A stretch of DNA of 64,000 nucleotides from CAZWBR01 sp964632305 (GTDB taxonomy: Bacteria > Bacteroidota > Bacteroidia > Bacteroidales > Prolixibacteraceae): assembly GCA_964632305.1 (NCBI GenBank), contig CAZWBR010000006.1, forward strand, positions 1-64,000. Direction: 5' to 3'. The translations under genes and the position numbers were made by a program. The notes under the pieces are model-generated. The model was not told the DNA's origin. It made no database searches and worked only from the letters and a program-made list of their open reading frames with translations. Below, piece after piece: positions 53,485 through 61,974 of this stretch (the stretch's first letter is position 1; each line of letters opens with the position of its first letter).

Positions 53485-54942
53485 ATGGCAAAAGTCATCG
53501 TACTTGGAGCCGGGATTGCCGGCCATACTGCTTCTACTCTTTTGAAAAGAAGGTTGGGAAAAAATCATGAAGTAGTTGTGGTTGCTCCAACAGCTTATTA
53601 TCATTGGATTCCTTCGAATATATGGGTTGGTGTTGGCCGTATGACCATCGATCAGGTCCGGTTTCGGCTTGATCAGCGGTATAATAAAGCCGGAATTATT
53701 TATAAACAGGCTAAAGCTTTGGCAATTTACCCCGAAGGAGGGGAAGGTGAAGAAAAAGGATTTGTTTTGATCGAATATACGGGTCAGGGAAAGGAAGGTC
53801 AAAAAGAGAAAATAGAATATGATTTTCTGATCAATGCCACCGGGCCGAAACTCAACTTTGAAGCAACCGAGGGATTAGGCCCCAATAAATATACATTATC
53901 GGTTTGTACCTATGACCATGCAGCTAAGGCCTGGGAAAAGCTCAAGGAATCGATCGAACGTATGGGAAAAGGTGAAAAACAAAAGTTCCTTATAGGGATG
54001 GGGCATCCCATGGCCACCTGTCAGGGAGCTGCATTTGAATATATCCTGAATGTGGCCTACGAAATTGAACGAAAAAAACTCTCCCACATGGCTGAACTTA
54101 AATGGATCACCAATGAATATGAATTGGGCGATTTCGGCATGGGAGGTGCTTTTATTAAAGGAGGAGGATATATTACGAATACCAAAACATTCGCCGAATC
54201 CTTCCTACGTGAAAGAAATATATCCTGGATCAAACGGGCAGGTGTAAAGAAAATTGAATCCGGACGACTTTATTATGAGACCCTGGATGGAAGCCTGGGA
54301 GAAGAAGATTTTGATTTTGCCATGCTGATCCCATCCTTCACCGGTCACGGACTCAAAGGCTATGATAAATCCGGCAATGACATCACCGATATTCTGTTTG
54401 CCCCAAACGGATTTATGAAGGTGGATGCCGACTATACAAAAAAACCGTTTGAAGAATGGAGTGCAAACGACTGGCCTTCGACCTATCAACATCCGAAATA
54501 CGGAAATATTTTTGCCGCAGGAATTGCTTTTGCTCCCCCGCACGCCATTTCTAAGCCGATGTTCACTCCTGGTGGAACCGCTATTTTCCCTGCTCCACCA
54601 CGAACAGGGATGCCTTCAGCGGTTATCGGGAAAATTATTGCCGACAATATTGTGGAATGGATTAAAACAGGAAGACCTTTAATGCGCCATAAAGCTTCCA
54701 TGGCCCAAATGGGTGCAGCCTGTATTGTCTCGGCCGGTTATGGAATGATTCACGGGGCAGCAGCTACGATGACAGTCTTCCCCATTGTTCAGGATTGGGA
54801 TAAATATCCAGAATATGGGAGAGACCTTTCCTATACTATAGGTGAAGCAGGATTAGCCGGGCATTGGCTAAAATGGTTTATGCATTACATGTTTTTGCAT
54901 AAAGCGAAAGGTTATCCTTTTTGGTGGCTATTACCAGAATAA
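53485..54942 (+). CDS. FAD-dependent oxidoreductase of the sulfide:quinone reductase type
   Basis: 485 residues with an N-terminal dinucleotide fold (VIVLGAGIAGHTASTLLKRR), FLINATGPKLNF and GNIFAAGIAFAPPH for FAD binding, and a hydrophobic C-terminal amphipathic region (WLKWFMHYMFLHKAKGYPFW) expected to bind the membrane. Three cysteines, Cys141 (SVCTYDHA), Cys179 (MATCQGAAFE) and Cys413 (AACIVSAG), stand where SQR enzymes carry the redox cysteines, so oxidation of sulfide with electrons to quinone is likely. The longer-than-usual C-terminal part sets it somewhat apart from classical SQR. Followed by a small gene. Confidence 0.87.
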   Translation: MAKVIVLGAGIAGHTASTLLKRRLGKNHEVVVVAPTAYYHWIPSNIWVGVGRMTIDQVRFRLDQRYNKAGIIYKQAKALAIYPEGGEGEEKGFVLIEYTGQGKEGQKEKIEYDFLINATGPKLNFEATEGLGPNKYTLSVCTYDHAAKAWEKLKESIERMGKGEKQKFLIGMGHPMATCQGAAFEYILNVAYEIERKKLSHMAELKWITNEYELGDFGMGGAFIKGGGYITNTKTFAESFLRERNISWIKRAGVKKIESGRLYYETLDGSLGEEDFDFAMLIPSFTGHGLKGYDKSGNDITDILFAPNGFMKVDADYTKKPFEEWSANDWPSTYQHPKYGNIFAAGIAFAPPHAISKPMFTPGGTAIFPAPPRTGMPSAVIGKIIADNIVEWIKTGRPLMRHKASMAQMGAACIVSAGYGMIHGAAATMTVFPIVQDWDKYPEYGRDLSYTIGEAGLAGHWLKWFMHYMFLHKAKGYPFWWLLPE

Positions 54943-54979
54943 GAAAAATATCCTATTAGCAATTTGAATAATTCGAGCC

Positions 54980-55144
54980 ATGGATACTAAATCAAACAGA
55001 AATTCAGCCTATTCAAATGAGTCCTACTCACCCATGCCAACAAAGGCTACCCGGTTTTGGCGTACCTTTATCCCATGGCAAGCCTGGCGTTGGTTCGTTC
55101 TAAATATCAAAATTCTTCGGATTGTAGCAGGAGGTCACTCATGA
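54980..55144 (+). CDS. small Trp-rich basic protein (54 aa), partner candidate of the SQR-type enzyme
   Basis: ATG 54980 to TGA 55142-55144, 37 bp after the oxidoreductase stop. The N-terminal 20 residues are polar (MDTKSNRNSAYSNESYSPMP); the rest is basic and aromatic: RFWRTFIPWQAWRWFVLNIK then ILRIVAGGHS, which would form one amphipathic helix at a membrane surface. The composition bias and the close spacing argue for a real gene. Its role is unknown; stabilising the enzyme at the membrane is inference. Confidence 0.6.
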   Translation: MDTKSNRNSAYSNESYSPMPTKATRFWRTFIPWQAWRWFVLNIKILRIVAGGHS

Positions 55145-55267
55145 ATCAAGTATATCCTATCGATTTCCATTGAAGTCTAACGCTCATCAATTTTCCCAGG
55201 AAAGGTCAAATACCGTATAGCACTAATTCTTTTCTCTTCATCTTTCCGGTTAAGTCCTATTCTGCAT

Positions 55268-55307
55268 AAAATAAGAAAACCGGTGGCTGGACCGGTTTTC
55301 TTATTTC
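55268..55307. terminator. terminator after the coiled-coil lipoprotein gene
   Basis: Perfect 16-bp stem AAATAAGAAAACCGGT (55269-55284) / ACCGGTTTTCTTATTT (55291-55306) with a 6-nt loop; works on both strands. Confidence 0.9.
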
Positions 55308-55326
55308 ATTATCAAGCAGAATACTC

Positions 55327-56205
55327 TTACTTAACATTGATGACCAACACTTTCGAAACACTCCAAAATTCATTGGAATTAGTGATTACCAAGCTGTCAG
55401 CGGTGTTTTCGCCGGTAATTTTATATGAATTGGCAGGATGTGAACTGATGATGGCGACCTTTTTCTTCATGATCGGGATTACGTTCACCTTGGTAATGTC
55501 AACGCGGGTGAAGTAACTCAGGTCAAGCTGGTCTTTAAGATCTTTAGAACGTCCGATACCAATAAAACCACCTTCTTTAGTGATGATATTCTTATCTTTC
55601 AACTCGCGGGTAGTTCCAATCACATAGTAAGCAGTGTTCAATTGAGTAGTTTTCTCTTCGATCACCTGCTGTTTCTGCTGGGTTTCAGTTGTTAAGTTAC
55701 TTACAGAAGTATTCAGACTACCAACTTCGCGGGTCAGATCCTGAACTTTAATATTCATTTTACCCAGTTCATCGGTCAATTGGGCAATCTGAGCATCCTT
55801 TTCACTGATCATCTTGTTCAGATTATCAATCATTTTTTGCAGTTCAGCAGTTTGTTTGTTGGATTTTTTCAATTTATCAGATAACTGAGCGACCAACTGA
55901 CGGTTCTTTTGAAGAAGATTGTAGATGTAGTTAATGTCACTTTGAATCTGTTCTTTCTTCGAACCTTTAACCTCCATTGTCCCCTTGGCTGTATTATCGA
56001 TCACCATCTCCTTTTGTTTGATTGTGTCGAGATTGGCCTGAATTTCGTTGAAGGCATCAACAAATTCAACCAAGCTTGCATCCTTAGAGCTACCAACGGC
56101 CAAAAGACTATCACGCTGCGCCTGCAAACGAGCAATCTCTTTTTTGTTGCAACCGGTTGTAAGAACAACAACCGAAACGAGAATCAGGTAAAGAATCTTT
56201 TTCAT
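55327..56205 (-). CDS. coiled-coil lipoprotein (Cbp1-like)
   Basis: 292 residues from ATG 56205 (MKKILYLILVSVVVLTTGCN, lipobox TTGC with Cys19); the open frame upstream adds ten residues. A long coiled coil spans about 20-190 (LQKNRQLVAQLSDKLKKSNK, ISEKDAQIAQLTDELGKMN), followed by a globular tail with AYYVIGTTRELKDKNIITKE and GGFIGIGRSKDLKDQLDLSY. The tail pattern is conserved in Bacteroidota lipoproteins related, I believe, to Bacteroides Cbp1, described as a collagen-binding adhesin; that link is from memory and tentative. Single gene with strong promoter and terminator, so probably abundant. Confidence 0.85.
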   Translation of the reverse strand: MKKILYLILVSVVVLTTGCNKKEIARLQAQRDSLLAVGSSKDASLVEFVDAFNEIQANLDTIKQKEMVIDNTAKGTMEVKGSKKEQIQSDINYIYNLLQKNRQLVAQLSDKLKKSNKQTAELQKMIDNLNKMISEKDAQIAQLTDELGKMNIKVQDLTREVGSLNTSVSNLTTETQQKQQVIEEKTTQLNTAYYVIGTTRELKDKNIITKEGGFIGIGRSKDLKDQLDLSYFTRVDITKVNVIPIMKKKVAIISSHPANSYKITGENTADSLVITNSNEFWSVSKVLVINVK

Positions 56206-56232
56206 CTTTATAATTTTTATGATTTTACAGGA

Positions 56233-56240
56233 CAAAAATA
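56233..56240 (-). promoter_or_regulatory. -7 promoter box of the coiled-coil lipoprotein gene
   Basis: Minus strand TATTTTTG, exact TAnnTTTG, about 28 bp ahead of the ATG at 56205. The choice of start codon at 56205 agrees with it. Confidence 0.55.
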
Positions 56241-56309
56241 AGACAATTTGTTCAATATCAGATTAAAAAAAAACATTAAAATAGCTTAACAGATATTTAA
56301 GCCTTTTAT

Positions 56310-57926
56310 CTATAAGCCGTAAAGACTATTTCGGCGCTCTTTCAACTCCTCATTTGAAATATAATCGTCGTATTCAGTAATCTTGTCAATTATTCCATTT
56401 GGCGTTAATTCAATAACCCGGTTGGCCACTGTTTGAATAAACTCATGGTCGTGCGAAGCCATCAGCACATTCCCCTTAAAGTTGGTCAAGGTGTTGTTAA
56501 AAGCCTGAATAGACTCAAGATCAAGGTGATTGGTAGGGTTATCCAGGACAAGGACATTGGCATTTTTCAACATCATTCGTGAAATCATGCACCGCATTTT
56601 TTCACCTCCCGAAAGGACGGTTGTCTTCTTGTAAATCTCGTCACCGGAGAAGAGCATCTTTCCCAGATAGCCGCGGATATAAAACTCGCTTGTATCATCG
56701 GAATACTGGCTAAGCCAATCCACCAGGGTCAAATCGTTATTGAAAAAGTTTGAATTATCGAGAGGCAGATAGGCACTTGTAATGGTTTGTCCCCAGATAT
56801 AGCTTCCCGAATCGGCTTTATCTTTACCGTTGATGATCTCGAAAAGGGCGGTCATGGCACGGGGATCATGAGAAAGGAAGACGACTTTTTCATCCTTCTC
56901 AACCGTAAAATCAAGATCTTTAAACAATACTTCGCCGTTGATACTCTTGCAAAGACCTTTTACCTCAAGAATACGGTTGCCCGGTTCACGATCGGGAGTG
57001 AAGATGATCCCCGGATATTTACGGGTTGATGGCTGAATCTCATCAACATTCAGTTTTTCCAACATCTTTTTACGGCTGGTAGTCTGTTTCGATTTTGCCA
57101 CATTGGCGCTAAACCGGGAAATAAATTCCATTAACTCTTTTCTTTTCTCTTCAGCCTTTTTATTCTGGGCTTGCTGCTGACGCAGGGCCAATTGACTGGA
57201 ATGGTACCAGAAACTATAGTTACCGGCAAACAATTGAATTTTACCAAAATCAATATCTACGGTATGGGTACAAACCGAATCGAGGAAGTGACGGTCGTGC
57301 GAAACAACAAGAACCGTGTTCTCGTAATTGGCCAGGTAATTTTCCAACCACATCACTGTATCCAGGTCAAGGTCATTGGTTGGCTCATCGAGCAACAGGT
57401 TATCCGGTTTGCCAAACAAAGCCTGGGCCAGAAGAACACGCACTTTTTCCTTACCACTTAACTCTTTCATCAAACGGTGATGAAACTCCTCTCTAATACC
57501 CAAGCCACTTAACAGCATAGCCGCATCGCTTTCGGCATTCCATCCATCGATTTCAGCGAACCTTTCTTCCAGTTCTGCCGCACGTAAACCGTCAGCTTCG
57601 GAAAAATCACTCTTGGCATATAGGGCATCTTTTTCCCGCATGATGTTCCATAACTCTTCGAAACCCATTAATACAGCATCCAGAACAGTATGTTCTTCAT
57701 AACCATAGTGGTTCTGCTTAAGAACAGACAATCTTTCACCAGGGCCCAATGACACTAATCCTTTTGTTGAGTTGACTTCTCCCGATATAATCCGTAAAAA
57801 AGTTGACTTTCCTGCTCCGTTAGCCCCAATCACACCGTAACAATTGCCGGGAGTAAATTTAAGGTTAACATCCTGAAATAATGGCTTCTTACCAAACTGA
57901 ATCGCCAAATTTGAAACTGTAATCAT
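56310..57926 (-). CDS. ABC-F family ATP-binding protein
   Basis: 538 residues with two ABC domains and no membrane segment, as in ribosome-acting ABC-F proteins. Walker A of domain 1 is GANGAGKSTFLR; the signature of domain 2 is VLSGGEKMRCMISRMML. Signature 1 reads ELSGKEKVRVLLAQALFG with Lys in place of the second Gly. Walker B motifs are LLLDEPTNDLD and LVLDNPTNHLD; the second has Asn in place of the catalytic Glu. The inter-domain linker (about 235-300) is long and basic. Probably translation factor of the YbiT group rather than a resistance protein. Confidence 0.93.
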   Translation of the reverse strand: MITVSNLAIQFGKKPLFQDVNLKFTPGNCYGVIGANGAGKSTFLRIISGEVNSTKGLVSLGPGERLSVLKQNHYGYEEHTVLDAVLMGFEELWNIMREKDALYAKSDFSEADGLRAAELEERFAEIDGWNAESDAAMLLSGLGIREEFHHRLMKELSGKEKVRVLLAQALFGKPDNLLLDEPTNDLDLDTVMWLENYLANYENTVLVVSHDRHFLDSVCTHTVDIDFGKIQLFAGNYSFWYHSSQLALRQQQAQNKKAEEKRKELMEFISRFSANVAKSKQTTSRKKMLEKLNVDEIQPSTRKYPGIIFTPDREPGNRILEVKGLCKSINGEVLFKDLDFTVEKDEKVVFLSHDPRAMTALFEIINGKDKADSGSYIWGQTITSAYLPLDNSNFFNNDLTLVDWLSQYSDDTSEFYIRGYLGKMLFSGDEIYKKTTVLSGGEKMRCMISRMMLKNANVLVLDNPTNHLDLESIQAFNNTLTNFKGNVLMASHDHEFIQTVANRVIELTPNGIIDKITEYDDYISNEELKERRNSLYGL

Positions 57927-57979
57927 GCTTAATTCTTCCTGTTTTTATTTCCTGTAATTCTCTTCAATAAAAGAGCCCG

Positions 57980-57987
57980 CAAAGGTA
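57980..57987 (-). promoter_or_regulatory. -7 promoter box of the ABC-F gene
   Basis: Minus strand TACCTTTG, exact TAnnTTTG, 54 bp ahead of the start codon; a TTG 17 bp upstream may be the -33 element. Confidence 0.5.
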
Positions 57988-58116
57988 AATATTTCACCAC
58001 ACAACAACACAATGATTTGTCATTCAACAGAATTATTAACATTTATTTCTCTTTCCAAGGTTTAACTACAGAGCCTCCTCTTTATTTTTTAGGAAATGAG
58101 CCCGAATTGTTTGCCC

Positions 58117-58147
58117 TTTGACTGTTTGCGAATCTTTATTAACTTTG
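58117..58147 (+). promoter_or_regulatory. promoter of the nitroreductase gene
   Basis: TTTG (58117-58120), 19-bp spacer, TAACTTTG (58140-58147). Both boxes and the spacing fit the Bacteroidota consensus. Transcription should start near 58154, inside the palindrome at 58151-58168. Confidence 0.75.
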
Positions 58148-58150
58148 TTT

Positions 58151-58168
58151 TGGTTGATCGGTCAACCA
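58151..58168. promoter_or_regulatory. palindromic operator at the nitroreductase transcription start
   Basis: TGGTTGA-TCGG-TCAACCA is a 7-bp perfect inverted repeat with a 4-bp centre, placed on the predicted start site. The half site TTGA(C/T)CGG resembles operators of TetR-family repressors. No such regulator is encoded in the window. Confidence 0.6.
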
Positions 58169-58195
58169 TCAAAAGATCGTATATAAACCAATGCC

Positions 58196-58717
58196 ATGAT
58201 GAGCTTCAAAGAACTTGCCTCCCGCCGATACTCCGTAAGAAGTTACAATTCAAAAAATGTTGAAAAAGAAAGCATCGTTCGTATCCTTGAAACTGCCAGG
58301 ATTGCGCCTTCTGCCGTTAATTTTCAACCCTGGAAAATTATTGTGGTCACCGATGAATCTCTATTAAAGCAACTGCACGAAGCCTATCCCCGCGATTGGT
58401 TCAAGACGGCACCGGTTTGTCTGGTGGCCCTCGGCGATCACGACCGCGGCTGGCATCGTCCAAACGACCAAAAAGATTATACAGATATAGATGTAACCAT
58501 TGCCATCGACCATCTGATGCTGGCCGCTACCGAAGAAGGTATTGGTTCCTGTTGGATTTGTAATTTCAATGCGGAAATGGTATCCGACTTGTTTGACCTC
58601 CCGTCGAATCTCGAACCAATAGCCCTGGTACCACTCGGTTATCCCTTAAATGTTGAGACACCTGAGAAAAAAAGAAAACCTCTGAATCAATTAATAAGCT
58701 GGAACGGTTTGGACTAA
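58196..58717 (+). CDS. nitroreductase family protein
   Basis: FMN-dependent oxidoreductase of 173 residues, the short form of the family. Motifs: SRRYSVRSYNSKNVEKESIV, RIAPSAVNFQPWKIIVVTDE for FMN binding, GIGSCWICNFNAE, and LVPLGYP near the C-terminus. Substrate unknown (quinones or nitro compounds are typical). The palindrome on the promoter suggests it is induced by a ligand. Convergent with the amidase gene, whose stop lies 1 bp away. Confidence 0.92.
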   Translation: MMSFKELASRRYSVRSYNSKNVEKESIVRILETARIAPSAVNFQPWKIIVVTDESLLKQLHEAYPRDWFKTAPVCLVALGDHDRGWHRPNDQKDYTDIDVTIAIDHLMLAATEEGIGSCWICNFNAEMVSDLFDLPSNLEPIALVPLGYPLNVETPEKKRKPLNQLISWNGLD

Positions 58718-59509
58718 CTAAAGCAACTCAAAGGAGTCGGCATCAAGCACAACGGGGAACTTTTCCCTGAATTCTTGCTGCGCGGTCAAAGATATCGTAT
58801 GCGTCAACATTTTTTCATGAGCATTGATCTCGCTAATCAAAATATTTCCCCTTGGATCAATCATCTGGCTTTTACCATTATAGCTAATATTATTCCCATC
58901 CATACCAACCCGGTTGACACCAGCCACATATACCTGATTTTCAATTGCCCTGGCTTTTAATAAGGTCTCCCACACATCAATCCGTGCTTGCGGCCAGTTG
59001 GCAGAAAAGATCATCAGATCCACTTCATTGTGGCTACGGCACCAAACCGGGAACCTCAAATCATAACAAATAAACGGGGCGATACGCCATCCCCGATAAT
59101 CAATGACTACTTTTTCGAGACCGATATGAAATGATTTATCTTCACCACCAATCGAAAAGAGATGGCGCTTATTATAAAATTTCACTTCGCCCCCGGGTTG
59201 AACAAAAACAAAACGGTTATAGTATAATCCATCTTCCGAGATAATCAGGCTCCCGCCAATGGCCGCACCAGTAACTGACGAAAGGTGCTCCATCAAGCTA
59301 ATAGTGGGTCCATCCATCGGTTCAGCCAAACCTTTAACATCCATGGAGAAACCTGTGGTAAAGGTTTCCGGCAGAATAATCAGGTCGCTCTTCCCCTGTA
59401 GAGAAGGAAGGAGTTGATTCAACCTCTTCCTGTTCTCAGCCGGATTTTCCCAAACAATATCCAATTGGGCCAGAGTTACCCTCAGATTATCTGTCTTTTC
59501 GATATTCAT
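58718..59509 (-). CDS. nitrilase-superfamily amidase (omega-amidase type)
   Basis: 263-residue carbon-nitrogen hydrolase with the Glu-Lys-Cys triad: ILPETFTTGF, FYNKRHLFSIGGEDKSF, and APFICYDLRFPVW. The SIGGEDKSFHIG stretch and overall length fit the YafV/omega-amidase branch, which hydrolyses alpha-ketoglutaramate or the keto acid from methionine salvage; a methionine link is suggestive given the locus nearby, but not proven. It directly abuts the acyltransferase gene and the two probably form one operon. Confidence 0.9.
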   Translation of the reverse strand: MNIEKTDNLRVTLAQLDIVWENPAENRKRLNQLLPSLQGKSDLIILPETFTTGFSMDVKGLAEPMDGPTISLMEHLSSVTGAAIGGSLIISEDGLYYNRFVFVQPGGEVKFYNKRHLFSIGGEDKSFHIGLEKVVIDYRGWRIAPFICYDLRFPVWCRSHNEVDLMIFSANWPQARIDVWETLLKARAIENQVYVAGVNRVGMDGNNISYNGKSQMIDPRGNILISEINAHEKMLTHTISLTAQQEFREKFPVVLDADSFELL

Positions 59510-60070
59510 TTATTCTAAATCATCCCCGGTTGTAAAAAGTTCAGGATATTTACCCACTACTCCTTTGTCTTTATACCATTGCCTGATTTTTTTCAAATCA
59601 GCCTGCATATCATCAGTCAATTCAACCTGTTCGATAAATCCAACCTCTTTCCTGCCCCAATCAAAAAAACCATAGTACACCGGAATATTTGCCGCCTTGG
59701 CAATGGTATGAAAACCGCCTTTCCACCTGGTAGTAGGTTGCCGGGTTCCCTCCGGGGCAATGGCCAGATGCATGATTTCCCGTTTTTTAAACTCATCCAC
59801 GATTTGCTTGACCAGGCTTGCGCCTTTGGCACGATCAACGGGAATACCCCCCATCGCTTTTACCACATAACCCAGAGGCCAGAAGAAAAACTCCTTCTTA
59901 ATCATGATATTCGCTTTTCCTCCAACAGAAGCATAGAAAAGCCAGGAAATCACAAAATCCCAGGCTGATGTATGCGGAACACCCAAGATAATACATTTCG
60001 GCACAGGAGCAACTCCCCCTACAACTTTCCATCCCAACACTTTCAATATAAACTTTGCAATATACTTCAC
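59510..60070 (-). CDS. 1-acyl-sn-glycerol-3-phosphate acyltransferase-like protein
   Basis: 186 residues beginning with a GTG start at 60070 (no nearby ATG; MKYIAKFILKVLGWKV fits the family N-terminus). The acyltransferase motif I is VPHTSAWDFVISW (His-x4-Asp) and the motif III is IAPEGTRQPTTRWKGGFHTI. It transfers acyl chains in phospholipid synthesis; this short branch is common in Bacteroidota and its exact acceptor is uncertain. It ends exactly where the amidase gene begins. Confidence 0.92.
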   Translation of the reverse strand: MKYIAKFILKVLGWKVVGGVAPVPKCIILGVPHTSAWDFVISWLFYASVGGKANIMIKKEFFFWPLGYVVKAMGGIPVDRAKGASLVKQIVDEFKKREIMHLAIAPEGTRQPTTRWKGGFHTIAKAANIPVYYGFFDWGRKEVGFIEQVELTDDMQADLKKIRQWYKDKGVVGKYPELFTTGDDLE

Positions 60071-60137
60071 TGATGATAAATTTTAATTTTCGCTTTATTG
60101 TTTCACAAAGATATAGCTTTGCTGGTTAAAAACAGTT

Positions 60138-60800
60138 TTATCGTAATAAGGCTTGCTCGGTATTTTTTGCTCCGGCATATTTTTGGAGAAATTCCACAGC
60201 CAGCTCCATTGCCGCTACAGTGGCACTTTCACCGGAAAAACCTATAATAACCATCAGAAAACGTTTTGTTTTATTAGTAACACAGGTCCTGACTGAATCA
60301 CTGGTCGGGCTTCCGAAGGCTGATACCGCATCGCGGAAGACCGGCAAAAATTCAATATTCAGCTCTCCCCTTCCGATAGCCTCATAAGGTTCATTCGCTG
60401 TCCCTATTCCAAAAATCACTTCCCCCCGAATCTGTTCCGAATCAAATCCTCCGATCGACATCCCGGTTTTCAATGAAACGAGATTGACCAAATCAACGAC
60501 ATTATTGATCCTGTAAAGATCTAATCCTTTCACCACCCTCCGCATCAAAGCCTCGGAGGAAAGACGATAGCGCGCCGGATCTTTCCCGCAAAGCTTGTAA
60601 GCTTTGCGGCTTGCGGCTATAGCCGGATGGGAACTGATATCGCCCAAACCATGATCATTCGATATTATTTTACAGACTTTCCCGATCTCATCCCAAAGTT
60701 CCTGGTTTTCTTCGTCAAGGATCACGTCACATTCGATACAACCCAAAACCAGTTGGGGTATTTTTAACTTAATCTCCTCACTTATTTCTATTTTCGTCAT
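60138..60800 (-). CDS. B3/B4 tRNA-binding domain protein
   Basis: 220-residue protein made of the B3/B4 domain of phenylalanyl-tRNA synthetase beta, alone. Motifs are SSHPAIAASRKAYKLCGKDP, ALMRRVVKGLDLYRINNVVD, LVNLVSLKTGMSIGGFDSEQ. Free-standing B3/B4 proteins are thought to edit mischarged Tyr-tRNA(Phe) or related aminoacyl products. Divergent from the TatD gene. Confidence 0.9.
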   Translation of the reverse strand: MTKIEISEEIKLKIPQLVLGCIECDVILDEENQELWDEIGKVCKIISNDHGLGDISSHPAIAASRKAYKLCGKDPARYRLSSEALMRRVVKGLDLYRINNVVDLVNLVSLKTGMSIGGFDSEQIRGEVIFGIGTANEPYEAIGRGELNIEFLPVFRDAVSAFGSPTSDSVRTCVTNKTKRFLMVIIGFSGESATVAAMELAVEFLQKYAGAKNTEQALLR

Positions 60801-60878
60801 CCCGTACGTTTCTGTTTTCCATCATTCTTTCAGATACTAAAATAATGATTACTTTTGATAAAACCGATCTTTTTCAGG

Positions 60879-61529
60879 ATGGTACCATTTATTGATATAC
60901 ATACTCACCAAACCGCTTTGCGATCTGATATAGTTGCGGTACGCAATATTTTTCTTCAGGATTATAATGCATTGATCACTTTCCCGTTTTCAGCCGGAAT
61001 CCACCCCTGGCATGCCGATCACTATTCGGGCGAAGAGATTTTACAAATGCTGGAGGCTGCTGTCCGAAACCCTCATCTGGTGGGATTGGGAGAAACCGGA
61101 TTAGATAAAAAATGTAAAGTCGATTTACAACTGCAACAGGTTTCATTTAATCTTCATCTGCTGATTGCTGAAAAAACTGATAAACCATTGATTATCCACT
61201 GCGTTGGTGCTTGGGACGAATTAATTGCTGCCACCGCCAAAACATCGGCAAAAATGATCCTTCATGGCTATAATGGTGGTATCGAACTATCCAAACAGTT
61301 GATTCAAAAAGGTTTTCTATTCTCAATCGGAAAATCAATCCTGGATGAAAGGTCAAAAATAGGCCAGGCCATCAATCACATCCCTCTATCTTCATTATTC
61401 TGTGAAACAGATGAATACAACGCCGATATCAGTGTGATATACGAAAAAACCGCCATGCTCAGGGGAATCCCGGTTGATCAGCTAAAACAGGAACTAAATG
61501 ATAATTACAGAAGAATTTTTCATGGTTGA
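60879..61529 (+). CDS. TatD-family metal-dependent hydrolase
   Basis: 216 residues from ATG 60879 (MVPFIDIHTHQ); the frame upstream starts at a TTG and is not convincing. Metal ligands: FIDIHTHQ (His-x-His), GLGETGLDKKC (Glu), LIIHCVGAWDE (His), FCETDEYNA (Asp). The family hydrolyses DNA ends or D-aminoacyl-tRNA; the short length is common in Bacteroidota. Divergent from the B3/B4 gene. Confidence 0.93.
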   Translation: MVPFIDIHTHQTALRSDIVAVRNIFLQDYNALITFPFSAGIHPWHADHYSGEEILQMLEAAVRNPHLVGLGETGLDKKCKVDLQLQQVSFNLHLLIAEKTDKPLIIHCVGAWDELIAATAKTSAKMILHGYNGGIELSKQLIQKGFLFSIGKSILDERSKIGQAINHIPLSSLFCETDEYNADISVIYEKTAMLRGIPVDQLKQELNDNYRRIFHG

Positions 61530-61700
61530 TTTCCGAAGAAAAATACAATTCAATTCTTCCACAATTATTAAATCACAGGAGAAAAAAATCCTTCAATTTC
61601 TGTAATTAGTAATACAAATTACCTTCAGGAGTAACCCCTTTCTTTTTTAGTCGTTCAGTCGTTAAGAATTATATCACCCCACCGGTTCAAAGGGAAAATC

Positions 61701-61746
61701 GGTAATACCAACCATTTTCCCGGGAAACACCCTGAGTTGTATTACC
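61701..61746. repeat. inverted repeat with inner palindrome
   Basis: Outer arms GGTAATAC (61701-61708) / GTATTACC (61739-61746) enclose the 12-bp palindrome TTTCCCGGGAAA (61716-61727). It lies in the 800-bp gap between the TatD and elbB genes. No gene or T tail is attached, so it is not a plain terminator. Confidence 0.7.
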
Positions 61747-61860
61747 ACGCTGAACAAAAACTAAGGGCCCTACCATTCCCGGGATGGCATTGGCCCCTTC
61801 GGATTTAATTCGTGTCCTGACAGATTATTGTTTTAAGAACTGTTTCAATACAATTAAAAT

Positions 61861-61930
61861 ACTCTTTCTGTGCTATTATAGTATAGAAAGAGTACAGAAG
61901 CTGTACAGAAACAGTACAGAAAGACCGGGG
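61861..61930 (+). repeat. intergenic 11-bp repeat element D (hairpin plus direct repeats)
   Basis: Hairpin arms ACTCTTTCTGTGCTA (61861-61875) / TAGTATAGAAAGAGT (61879-61893) with a 3-nt loop and two G:U pairs, then 11-mers agtacagaagc (61891), tgtacagaaac (61902), agtacagaaag (61913-61923), ending in ACCGGGG. The 11-mer core GTACAG is the same as in element A. This one lies upstream of elbB rather than in a convergent gap. Confidence 0.8.
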
Positions 61931-61974
61931 ATGGCCGGATTGAAATCATTACGGTCGGGGAAATTGCAGTTTCC

